The notes beneath the pieces were generated by a model. The model did not search any database. It had not been told where the DNA came from and worked only from the letters and a program-made list of their open reading frames with translations. From Gonapodya prolifera JEL478 (lineage: Eukaryota; Monoblepharomycota; Monoblepharidomycetes; Monoblepharidales; Gonapodyaceae): a stretch of 64,000 bases of DNA. The stretch is from the NCBI GenBank assembly GCA_001574975.1, contig KQ965735.1:495479-559478 (forward strand), read 5' to 3'. This document shows, one piece after another, positions 49,167-58,925 of this stretch. Position numbers and translations under genes: made by a program. The first letter of the stretch is position 1, and each line of letters opens with the position of its first letter.

Positions 49167-51756
49167 ATGGCAGCAATCCGCGCCCAGTCTCCTGGAGGAT
49201 CCTCTTCAGGCGGGGACGGAGACGCTCTCGATGTCGGTCTTGGTGAGTGCTTGGTAGAGGCGGAAGTCGCTTGGACGGAGGGAGGCGAGAACTGTTCGTC
49301 ATTCGTAGAGTGGTGGTGAACGCTAGGGTGAAAGCAAGAAAACCGGGCATTGCAACGTGCACTTGATCTGCCCTATTGATCGCAATTTCCGCTTTTCCCT
49401 CGGAATTACCGTTCGTTGCTCTCCACCGCAAAGCCACGATCGAGCTTCAGAAGCTTCAGCGGCAGTTCCGCCTCATGGAGGGAGACAGAAAAGCCTATAC
49501 CGACGAAACCAAGATGCAGATCGGGAAACAACGGTACGGTGACGGTGGTGACGATATCACGTGAATTCTATTCTCACTCTCTCACCTGTTTCCATCAACA
49601 CGAACCATTGGACCGGACTCCGTCCAACTTCTTCGGACCCTCTACGTCTTCCAAAAGATCTGCCCTCCAATCTCTCCGCCGCGAAAACGCCGTCCTCCGT
49701 TCCGATCTCAGGCTTCTCGAGCGCCGCCGCGACGCTCAGGCCAAGGAATGCATGGCCGAGGATGAGACTGGAGGCGGCGAGGGGCGCAAAATGAGGCGCC
49801 TGGAGGAAGAGGCAGGTGGGTCCGACCCGACTCGGCGTCGTTCACACAAGGATGTACCCTGTATCCCTATTACCTAAAGAGGTACTCCTCCGAAAACTTC
49901 GAGCATCTCACCACACCCTGTCCCGCCTCGCCTCGCGGACGGCCATGTGCGAGCGTGATGTTGCGGCTGCGCGGGCGGAGGAGCTGAGGGCAGGTCCTCG
50001 ACTTGAGCATGAAGAAAAAGCAAGAAGGGTGCTTGAGAACAGGCTCGACAAGGTGCGAAAGACGTGGTCTGTGTGGTTGTTGCCGGAGTTGCTTGGAAAT
50101 CTCACTTGAGTGAAGTAGAGCCTCGCCAAGTTTTCAACTGCGCTATCCCACAACAAAGCCCTCCGGACTCGTGTGGAATCTTTGCTCAGGGAACGGGGCG
50201 TCTACGATGCGGCGCGGAGAAGACTGGACAGGGACCTGAGGGAGAGCAAAGCTGGCATGGCGGAGACAATTGAATCAAGTAATGCCGCCTATGAGACGAG
50301 GTGTGTGCTTGGGTTCCGAAGTTGTAGACGCTTGCTGTTCTCTGAGTGGGCTCCTTCACCCCCACCCCACGACGGTGCAGAGACGATGCACAAACTCGCC
50401 TGCTCACCCTGCGCGAAAAGGCGGACAAGGAGTACCAAGCGTATCTCGTTGAAATGAAGGACCTTGGCCGTATTCTGGAGCAAGACCGAAAGCTCAAAGA
50501 GTTCATGTCCACCAAGGCCGCTGACCGGACTGCCATTGCACGGGAGCGCATGGCGCAGATTATGGCACGACAGGCGGAGCGCGCTCGGGAGGAGTCGACG
50601 GCTGCTCAAGGGGACGCCGCCGGACAGAAGAGCGTCCCCGGAGCCGCGCAAGCCGCGCAGGCGGAACAGACGCGGTACGACCTGGACGAGGTGCTCGGGG
50701 ATCTGCGCGAGGCGACGGGCCAGGACAATGTCGGCGACATGGTGACGCGGTTCTGCGAGCTCGAGGACCAGAGCTTCTCGCTGTTCAACTACGTCAACGA
50801 GGTGCAGGACGAGTGCGAGCGGCTCAGCGACGAGATTGCCCGCGTGGAGGACAGTGCGCGCAAGGCCACCGAGGTGGACAAGGCGGACGAGGAGGAGAGG
50901 GGTCGCCGCGTTGCGGTCATGGAGGTCCAGCTAGCGGCCGACAAGCGCAAGGTGGAGCAGTACCGGAGCAAGGCGACCGACGCCGCTGCGGGGCTGTCGG
51001 GGATGTTGGAGAAGGTGGAGGCGTTGGTGGCGTCGGTGAGGGTTTTGGCGCCGTTGGAGGGGTGCAATATACGGTTCGAGCTGCCTGTGGATCTGGTGGC
51101 GGACCCGCTGGGACCGCCCGACGCCGCGGCCAGGGTGACGTTCGAGAACGTGCTGGCGTACCTCAAGTTTGTGGAGGGGAAGGCCAACGATATGCTCCTG
51201 GCGAATTACCTGCTGTCGGTGCCCAGGAACAAGGACGGAGAGGACGGGGCGGGAGAGGATTCTGGGCTCACAGAGACGGAGGCGAGGGAGAAAGAGAGGA
51301 AGGAGAAAGAGGCGCTCGGTGGTTTGTTGGGAAGGGGACCGAAGGAGGCTCTGGGGGAAATCAAGCCGGTTGTGGCATTGCCGACAGCGTGAGTGTGACG
51401 AGGGTTCTGCAGCCAATATTCACCAAATTCTCCAACGGTGGTTTCGGTTTGCAGGGAGGACTACGATTCGGCAGAGGAAGTAGACCGGCCTCTTACCAGA
51501 GCCGATTTCGAGCGAATGACGACGGAAAAGGTACGTTTCTTTTGTTTGCGCGGAAGCGTCCTGGAATGGGTGTGCGTCATCATCCTCCACTCTTCCACCC
51601 GCACAGTTCCAAAAGAAGCACTCCGCCAAAAGCGCGACCGGTGGAGCTGGAGGGCATGGAGCTATGGCGCGGCAGGGTCCGCGGGGTCGGAAAATGACGT
51701 TGCGAGGACCACCGCCAATGGGGTCCGGGAAGCGCCCAACGGCGCCGACACAATAA
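49167..51756 (+). CDS. outer dynein arm docking-complex coiled-coil protein (CCDC63/CCDC114, DC2-like)
   Basis: The first exon encodes MAAIRAQSPGGSSSGGDGDA. Later exons read ATIELQKLQRQFRLMEGDRK and YTDETKMQIGKQR, the family signature at the start of the coiled coil, then LQSLRRENAVLRSDLRLLER, SLAKFSTALSHNKALRTRVE and SLLRERGVYDAARRRLDRDL. ETIESSNAAYET, DDAQTRLLTLREKADKEYQA and EMKDLGRILEQDRKLKEFMS follow. The C-terminal half has MVTRFCELEDQSFSLFNYVN and a Gly/Arg-rich tail. Animal and Chlamydomonas members fix outer dynein arms on the axonemal doublets. The protein is meaningful only in an organism with motile flagella. It has about nine introns. The stop is at 51754-51756. Confidence 0.9.
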
Positions 51757-51825
51757 TAGCCGGTTGTTTATCAGTGAAGGTTGTAGTAAATGTTTGCTAT
51801 TGGTGGAATGTTATAATATCTTGAA

Positions 51826-52216
51826 ATGACTGATCTCGCGGAGGCGGCGGAAATGCCCAAAGAAGTACCGAATTTGTTGATCGCAACTCTTGAAGCGTCG
51901 CTCTCATCCGAGCAACTCGTGCGAGATGTGGGTACACGCAACGCACAATTTTCACCAAAATTATGGTGTAATTTCGCCATTTTTGATCTCGTGTGTCCGT
52001 GGATGTTTACTTTGAAGACAACAAGTGATGGATGCACTCTTTCCTTCACAATCGTTGCTTCTGTATCTTAAGAATGGGCTTCACGCTCGCCTGCAAAACT
52101 GACAGGGTTACGGCAATTGGATGAATTTTTGGCATTTGTCCGCAGCGCCACCCTCAAAAAGCAATCAAGCGGTGACAGTTTCCGACTGACTGTTCCGAAC
52201 ACTCCATTCACACACC
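51826..52216 (+). CDS. possible small two-exon gene, uncharacterised
   Basis: The ATG at 51826 encodes [20 protein letters not shown] and [15 protein letters not shown], an amphipathic helical segment, followed by a possible donor (ggtacac). After an acceptor (ctgacag near 52107) the frame reads [20 protein letters not shown], again helical. The frame then stays open into the next gene, so the true end is not seen. No family is recognised. It fits a short helical adaptor, or 5' sequence of the beta-oxidation gene. Confidence 0.3.
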
Positions 52217-55200
52217 ATGGCAAACCAACTCAGATGGGATGGCCGCGTTGTCGTCGTCACCGGCGCGGGTGCGTCTTCTTGCTTCTCCCTCCTTGCGCCG
52301 TCGGTTCGCTCATTCCGATCTTCCGCGTTCGTCTTCCTCTCCGAAGGTAACGGGCTCGGCCGCGCCCACGCTCTCTTCTTCGGTTCCAGGGGAGCCAAGG
52401 TCGTTGTCAACGGTGCGTTTTGTCTCTGAACGGATTGAATGGAGATTGGGCGCCGTGTCACGTGCTAATCGAATCGACGGTTCCGTAGACCTCGGTGGCT
52501 CCGCATTCGGCGCTGGCGCGTCCAGCTCTGCGGCCGACAAGGTCGTAGAGGAGATCCGCGCTGCAGGAGGACAGGCTGTCGCAAACTACGACTCTGTGGA
52601 GTTTGGTGACAAGTGGGTGCGGTCAGTCACGTGGTGAAGTACAACATCGCTCATCGATACTAATGTCAGGATCATCGAGACTGCGCTGAAGGCTTTCGGA
52701 AGGTTCGCTTCATTGCAATTTTGTGCCCGATGCCATGCCATTGACTCTTGACTCCTCCGATCGTAGGGTTGACGTCGTCAGTTAGTATCTCATGCCTGTG
52801 GGATCCTCTTCCTTCGAGTGAATCTGTTTGTTTCTGCAACAGTCAACAACGCTGGTATTCTGCGTGACAAGAGTTTCGCCCGGATGACCGAGGAGGACTG
52901 GCTCATCGTGAGTTATTACCTGCGGAGTACTTCATCTCCGATCGCTTCTAAAAATCATTTGTTTTCACCATACTAGATCCAAAAAGTCCACGTCTACGGT
53001 ACTTACAAGGTCACCAAGGCCGCGTGGGAGGTGTTCGAGAGTGAGCACGGATCAACGCCTAAGTGATATCTATCACCTCACCCGCTTTCCCTCGCCCCCA
53101 CAGAGCAGAAATTCGGTCGCATCATCAACACCGCCAGTGGTGCCGGAGGTAAGCTGACCGTACCGTGACAGTCCTGCCCCTCTGCTTCAATTCATCATCT
53201 TCCGTGACACATGCGGTATTAGTGTACGGCAACTTTGGCCAGGTCAACTACTCCACCGCCAAACTCGCCGTTCACGGCTTGACCGAGACCCTCGCGCAAG
53301 AGGGTGCCAAGAACAACATCTTGTGAGCTCTTATTCCGCCCACTACTAAAGTGCAGCGCCGATCCTTATCAAACCCACCGCGTACAGCGCGAACACCATC
53401 GCCCCGCTCGCTGGAAGTCGTCTCACTGCTACCGTGTGGGACGAGGGCATGCTCAAGCTGATGAAGCCCGAGTGTAAGTTCGCTACTCGCGCCTTGTGTA
53501 CGTGCGCGCGGTCCTTGACACCTCGGGCCTGCAGACATCACCCCCATCGTCGCCTACCTCGCTCACGAATCCTCGACCTCCAACGGCCGGCTCTTCGAGG
53601 TACGTCGTCTTAATCCACTTTGTGGCGTGATCCATCTCCATTCTCACCACCACAACACTCCAGCTCGGAGGAGGTTGGGCCGCCGAAATCCGCTGGAACA
53701 AGACTTTGGGCCACATCTGGAACACGGGCCCCACCTTCACACCCGAGGCCGTTGCCGCCGCGTGGGACAAGGTCGAGGATTTCAAGGACTCCATCTACCC
53801 CCGCACCAACAGGGACGGGATCAACGCGCTCCAGATCATCGAGGCCTCGCAAAAGGCCCCCGAGAACCCCCAGGGACCGGCCGTGCGGTTCGATGGGAAA
53901 GTGGTTGTCATCACTGGTGCTGGGAACGGATTGGGTAAGGCGTACGCGAAGCTCTTTGCCAAGCTTGGCGCTAAGGTGGTCGTGAACGGTATGTCGCGAT
54001 CCTCCAGTCTCTCGTGTCCTTCGTACTCATGAAATTTTTGAACACATTTGCAAAAAAAGACCTCGGAGGTGGTGCTTTCGGTGGAGGCGGTGACAGCCGT
54101 CCCGCCCAAGTCGTTGTCGACGAGATTGTCGCCGCTGGCGGCGTTGCCGTTGCCAACTTCGACAACGTCCTCGAGGGTCACAAGATCATTGAGGTTGGTT
54201 GGCTACAGTAGAGCAATTGTTCTCGTTGGTGGCTCTGACACTTTTATGTGGCCTTCAGACTGCCATCAAGTCGTTCGGCCGTATTGATATCCTCATCAAC
54301 AACGCTGGTATTCTCCGCGACAAGAGTTTCCGCCGCATGACTGACGATGACTGGAAGATCATGTAAGCTTCGCATGTGGAGTACTCGATCTATTTTCAGA
54401 ATTGACTGTCGCCTGTGGTATTTTGCAGCCACGACATCCACCTGACTGCTGTCTTCCGCACCACCAAGGCGGCGTGGCCCTACCTCACCGCGCAGAAATC
54501 TGGTGTCGTCATCTGCACGTCCAGCACGAGCGTAAGTTGGATTTATGGTTACTTTTGTGATTATCAATGCCTTACATGAGTTCTTTTGCAGGGGTAAGAG
54601 TGTCCTATCTGTTATTTATCATGACCGCATCTAACCACGATGTTCTCCTCAACAACCCTTTTCCTAATTGAAATATAGTGTGAGTGGTTTTTTTAAGGCT
54701 ATCTTGCGCTGTACCAATCCGGCTAACTCTTCGTCTGTTTTGATTTAGATCTACGGCAACTTTGGCCAGGCCAACTACGCCGCTGCGAAAATCGGAACGA
54801 TCGGTTAGTATGCCTTATCCAGAAATCATGACCGGTGCCGCGAACTAACAACCCATCGGTTCTATTCAGGTTTCACCAACGCCCTTTCCAAGGAAGGAGC
54901 GAAGAACAACATCCGCGTCACCTCCATCGCCCCCGCCGCCGGAACTCGTCTCACTGGTGAGAATGCGATTGTCGAAAATTGCTTTGAGGCACGACTTGAC
55001 ACGCTGCGCTTTTTAGCCACCGTCATGCCTCAGGAAATGCTCGACCTCCTCAAGCCTGACTTTGTCGCCCCCGTTGTTGCGTACATCGCGTCGGACCAGT
55101 CCAAGGTCACTGGAGGTGTCTTTGAGGTAAACGCTGGTTGGGCTGCCAAGCTCCGCTGGCAACGATCGGCCGGTGCCTGTGAGTGCCGAAACCATGTTGT

Positions 55201-55478
55201 TTGTTGATGTGTGTACTGACGTCTCAATCGCAGACTTCGACTTCAACGGCTTCACCGTGGAGGATGTCCGAGACAAGTGGGCTGAGCTCGTGAGTGCTAC
55301 TCATCTTGATACTTTGGCATCGTAGTGCTTACATGAGTTTAAACGTGTACAGACCAATTTCGACAATGGACGGGCTACCTACCCCTCCACTGCGGGTGAC
55401 AGCTTCCCCGAAATTGTGAAGAACAAGACTTTGCCCAAGAACCTGTTCCCCGCCCAGCCTCGCAAGGCTAAGATCTAA
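52217..55478 (+). CDS. FOX2: peroxisomal multifunctional beta-oxidation enzyme (two dehydrogenase domains, no hydratase domain)
   Basis: Domain A reads [50 protein letters not shown], then the catalytic Ser in TASGAG and YSTAK. Domain B repeats the fold: [59 protein letters not shown]. Both have the Asn-Ser-Tyr-Lys tetrad of (3R)-hydroxyacyl-CoA dehydrogenases. The protein is about 610 residues and ends [18 protein letters not shown] is a peroxisomal targeting signal known from the Candida enzyme. Fungal FOX2 normally continues for about 290 residues with a hydratase-2 domain; none follows here. More than a dozen introns are present, one group separated by 2-nt and 1-nt exons. Two SDR domains are the fungal arrangement; animals have one. 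Confidence 0.92.
54532..54748 (+). other. three consecutive introns separated by 2-nt and 1-nt exons
   Basis: Intron A is 54532-54591 (gtaagt...ttgcag), followed by exon GG (54592-54593). Intron B is 54594-54678 (gtaaga...tatag), followed by exon T (54679). Intron C is 54680-54748 (gtgagt...atttag). Together the exon bases make GGT, the glycine between CTSSTS and IYGNFGQ that is present in the equivalent position of domain A. Each intron has a pyrimidine-rich 3' end and a plausible branch site (ctaac, ctaat or ctaact in B and C). The arrangement may be removed as nested (twin) introns rather than by true recognition of a 1-nt exon. Confidence 0.75.
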
Positions 55479-56442
55479 ATAATAGATGTTTTGTCGAAAA
55501 TATATGCGCTTTTACCTTTTTATTTGAATAACTCGCCAATGTAATGGTTAGAAAGGGCATAGTGAGAAAGTCCGGGCATTTCAAGCACAGGAGGAATGTA
55601 GACAAACAGACACGGATATGAGGGTGGATTGTTGACAATATGTGCCTATCCTACACAACTTTTTCACTCTGCTGCGCCGCGGCAATGTTGTTGACTGACA
55701 GATGAGGACAGCGTGCCCGGTTGTGATCGATTATCTTATATTACCATATGTATCTAATCTTTGGCTATCGTAGTTAGTTAATACCTCCATTAAACAATAA
55801 ATATTAGAAAAAGACAAAGACAGTGGAAGAACGAGATTTGGGAAATCCAAACGATGAAGGGGTCCTTCTTGCATCAGCTGTGCTCCGAGACCATTCCAGA
55901 ACTGGCCACCGCCGCGGGCGGACCCAACGAAAGGGGAGGAAGCGAACCATTTGCGCTCCCCCTCGGGGAGGATTCGAATCATAAGCAAGGCCCCGTGAAA
56001 GAGGGCTGGTTTGGCAAAATACGGAGATTGCCCCTGCAATGGCACGACGGTAGTGATTGGGTGTGATGGATTACGTCGCGAGGTTATATGAGTGGAGGCG
56101 CTACGACAGCAGCCCGAGGTAATGAAACACACAATGGTAACAGTCCGTATTGTTCCAACGTCACGTTAAGGCCCATTCCCCACCCGTCCCTGAACACACC
56201 TTCAGCTTCACAAGGTGGCCGCGTCGGAGGGATAGCTCATCTGATGACATGGCGTCGTACTGTCACGCCACAGTGTGTCTGGAGTCACGATCGAGATGGA
56301 TATGAGGAAGACGCAGGAGACTCACGTCGTATTCAACGAGAAATGAGCTCGACCCTAGGGTGGGTGCTGAGAAGAGGCCCCACGAGGGCCACGAACGCCC
56401 AGTGGGGTTCCTGGATTGTGGAGTGGGCATTAGTTGCGTGAT
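55479..56442. other. 964-base intergenic region, nothing firm
   Basis: It holds the 3' ends of the beta-oxidation gene (plus) and of the LRR gene (minus). A/T-rich 3'-end-like sequence with aataaatatta lies near 55795. Short frames on both strands at 55731-56132 have no family features. Confidence 0.4.
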
Positions 56443-57560
56443 TTAACGGCGAGGTGCGCAGCATCTCACCTCGGTAGGACCACCGACAGAAACTTTTGGA
56501 GTGTTGGTGGGAGACAGAGACGCGATGGACGCGCTGGATTTGATCCCCACCTCGGAGCTGGTTGGAATATCCGTTACATCAATAGAACGGTAGGCGACGG
56601 TCAAGCCGGATGTGTGGGATGTGGTAGATGGGGGAGGTATCAAAGGCGTCGCAGAGGAGGTTGCGGAGCCCATGAGGGGGGTGTACGGTGAGACGGAGGA
56701 GGTCGAAGTGGGAGGTCGGGGTGAGAGCACAAACGGAGCACTCACGTTTTCGCCAACATTAATTGTGAGTTGAGGTTTCGCCATTGGTTGTGGGGCGTCT
56801 TTTGCTCGAAGGGCGGCAAATCGTCGGTGTCGGACCACTCGCCATGCCACAAAGGCAAAGACAGCAAGGATGACAGCGGCCGCTACAGCACCCCCGGCAG
56901 CAGCGCCCACGTTTAAGGTTGAGTCGGAGACGCTGGATCCTTCTGCTCTGGATGTTGTGCTGGAGGTTGGTGTCGGGGAAAGAGATTTCGCTGTCGACGT
57001 AGAAATCTTGGAGGAGTGTGAGATTCGACAAGGATGGGAGTTGGCCGGTGAGCCTATTGTTGGACAGGACCAAGACGCGGAGGTTGGAGAGGAAAGCAAC
57101 AGAGGGGGGGATTGGGCCAGACAGTGTGTTGTTGAACAGAAACAGCTCCTGCAACTGGGTGAGTGACGAGTGGGGTGGGATCGTTCCCGAGAGGAAGTTG
57201 TCAGTGAGCCAAAGGGTTGTGAGCTGACTGAAGTTCGATAGGGGTGGTATGGCAGTGAGCTGGTTGTGCGAGAGGTCGAGGTACCGTATTTTTGGCATGG
57301 TATTTATGGATGATGGATCATCTCTGAAGCCCTTGAACGACATGTCGAGATATTTCAGTTCAGTGACAGACGAGAAATCCGGAAAAAATTCGCCGAGAAA
57401 TCGCAGTCCCCTGAACGTTGCGCCGTGACACGACTATCGGAACAGTTGAACGACGGAAATGCCGGGGAATCCAGCACCGAGACTGCAGCATCTGCCAGCA
57501 GTCCACGGAAACTGCTGCTGCGACTGGTTGTAGATCAGCTCGAAGGGCGCCCAGTCCATG
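56443..57560 (-). CDS. leucine-rich-repeat single-pass membrane protein
   Basis: An LRR cap-like segment, DCMDWAPFELIYNQSQQQFP with CC, leads by a very short intron to LGLRFLGEFFPDFSSVTELK. Repeats follow: KIRYLDLSHNQLTAIPPLSN, LTTLWLTDNFLSGTIPPHSS, LQELFLFNNTLSGPIPPSVA and LRVLVLSNNRLTGQLPSLSN. The next part is Ser/Thr-rich and then a membrane helix, GAAAGGAVAAAVILAVFAFV, with RHRR on the cytosolic side and a tail of about 130 residues rich in Ser/Thr/Pro. The LRR frame and the membrane frame are one base apart near 56960-57020, so either a misread intron or a single-base break lies between. Plant-type LRR receptors have this layout, but no kinase is present. The 5' signal exon was not placed. 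It is divergent from the methyltransferase. Confidence 0.7.
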
Positions 57561-57655
57561 CAGTCCTGGGGATGGGCCGGCCTCGGGTGAGCAGCCGACT
57601 GTCGCGATGGGGGAGCACGTTGAAGAGGGATGTGGCTGCGGCCCGGAAGGCCAAA

Positions 57656-58825
57656 ATGGAATCGCAGGACAAAATCGATCTTTCGCGCGACGAAGACGTC
57701 ATCAGACAGATCGTCAGGACGCCGAGAGATGTTTCGGTAGCAGGGCCGGACGCGCTCCCCCCGCCGGAGATTTCAGAGTCGGACTTGTCGTTTCTGGCTC
57801 AGTACAGACGCAATGAGGATTTGGAGAAGCTTCGGGCACACGTCATCCGTATATGGAGAAGCGCAATGACCGTACGTGGCAAGATACCTTGATTTTCATG
57901 GCGTAACGGGGTTGACATATGCTCTTGAATCTAAGCACTACGCATACCGATGCATTGCCGAGCTCACTTTCTTGTATCCGCGAATCGCAACGAATCCAGT
58001 CTACGCGTCGGTTCTGCAAACTCGCATGTCCACGCCGAACGATGTGAGCCTGCCGTTCCTCGACCTCGGAACTTGCTTTGGAAACGATTTGCGCAAACTT
58101 TCCCTCGATGGATATCCGGAAAGGTAGTTGCTTGAGTGCAGGTTTGTTTTTTGGCATTGAGAGGGTTTCTGACAGAGTCATGTGTCCAAAACAGTGACCT
58201 CTTTGGATTGGATGTCGACGAGCAATTCTGGAAGCTGGGACTGGAGCTCTACGACTCTCCCATTCATGGGGACCGAGTCGAAGAGGGTGCAGCCGGATCA
58301 AAATTGACCTATTTGCTTGGAGATATCCTTGACGACACGTTCCTCACTCCGGACACCTCTGAAACCTCTGCCACCGAGTCGCTCCCCTTCCCAATCACGC
58401 GGAACTACTCTCCACGCAACATCGACCACTTGAAGGGCCACTTCCGCTTCATTCACGCCGGCTCCCTCCTCCACCTCTTCACCAAATCCACCGTTCCCCT
58501 ACTCCTTCGCAAGACGCTCTCCCTCCTGCAGCCCGGCGGTCTGTACTTTGGCCGAACGGTCGGAATCCCCGGCGACGGAGTTGAGGGCACCGACATGCGA
58601 AAGGAGGGTGTATTCGGGAAGGAAAGCCAGTTGGGATACTTGCACACTCGGCATAGTCTTGCGAACGCGTTCAGGGACGCCGGGTTTGTGGACGTTAAAG
58701 TCGAGGCCATGCCCAGTAAGGCCGGGGCCGGACATAAAAATGGCGGTGGGAAGCCGGCAGAGGGGAGTGGTGTGGTATTGACTTTTCTACTTTTCGAGGG
58801 CAGGAGGGCTGGCTCCACGGAATGA
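57656..58825 (+). CDS. SAM-dependent methyltransferase (fungal small-molecule type)
   Basis: The ATG at 57656 gives MESQDKIDLSRDEDVIRQIV. Three exons follow: SESDLSFLAQYRRNEDLEKL and RAHVIRIWRSAM-THYAYRCIAELTFLYPRI, then motif I, SLPFLDLGTCFGNDLRKLSL, and motif II/III, SDLFGLDVDEQFWKLGLELY. Later parts read HLKGHFRFIHAGSLLHLFTK and LLRKTLSLLQPGGLYFGRTV, ending VVLTFLLFEGRRAGSTE. The introns are gtacgt...aatctaag and gtagtt...aaaacag. The layout, with a conserved helical N-terminal region before the Rossmann fold, matches fungal methyltransferases often found near secondary-metabolite genes. No biosynthetic neighbours are seen here. An earlier ATG at 57572 would overlap the 5' side of the LRR gene. 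Confidence 0.82.
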
Positions 58826-58925
58826 CGCCAGGGACACCAATTCACTTGACATGTATAGATTCCAATGGGGAGCTAACAGAAATACATCATGCAATGATAC
58901 GTCCATTCACATTCTCAGAGACTAT

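Noticed and set aside
55940-55995. tRNA-like T-loop (gattcgaatc)
   Set aside because: The flanking bases do not pair as a T stem on either strand, and no acceptor or anticodon arm is present.
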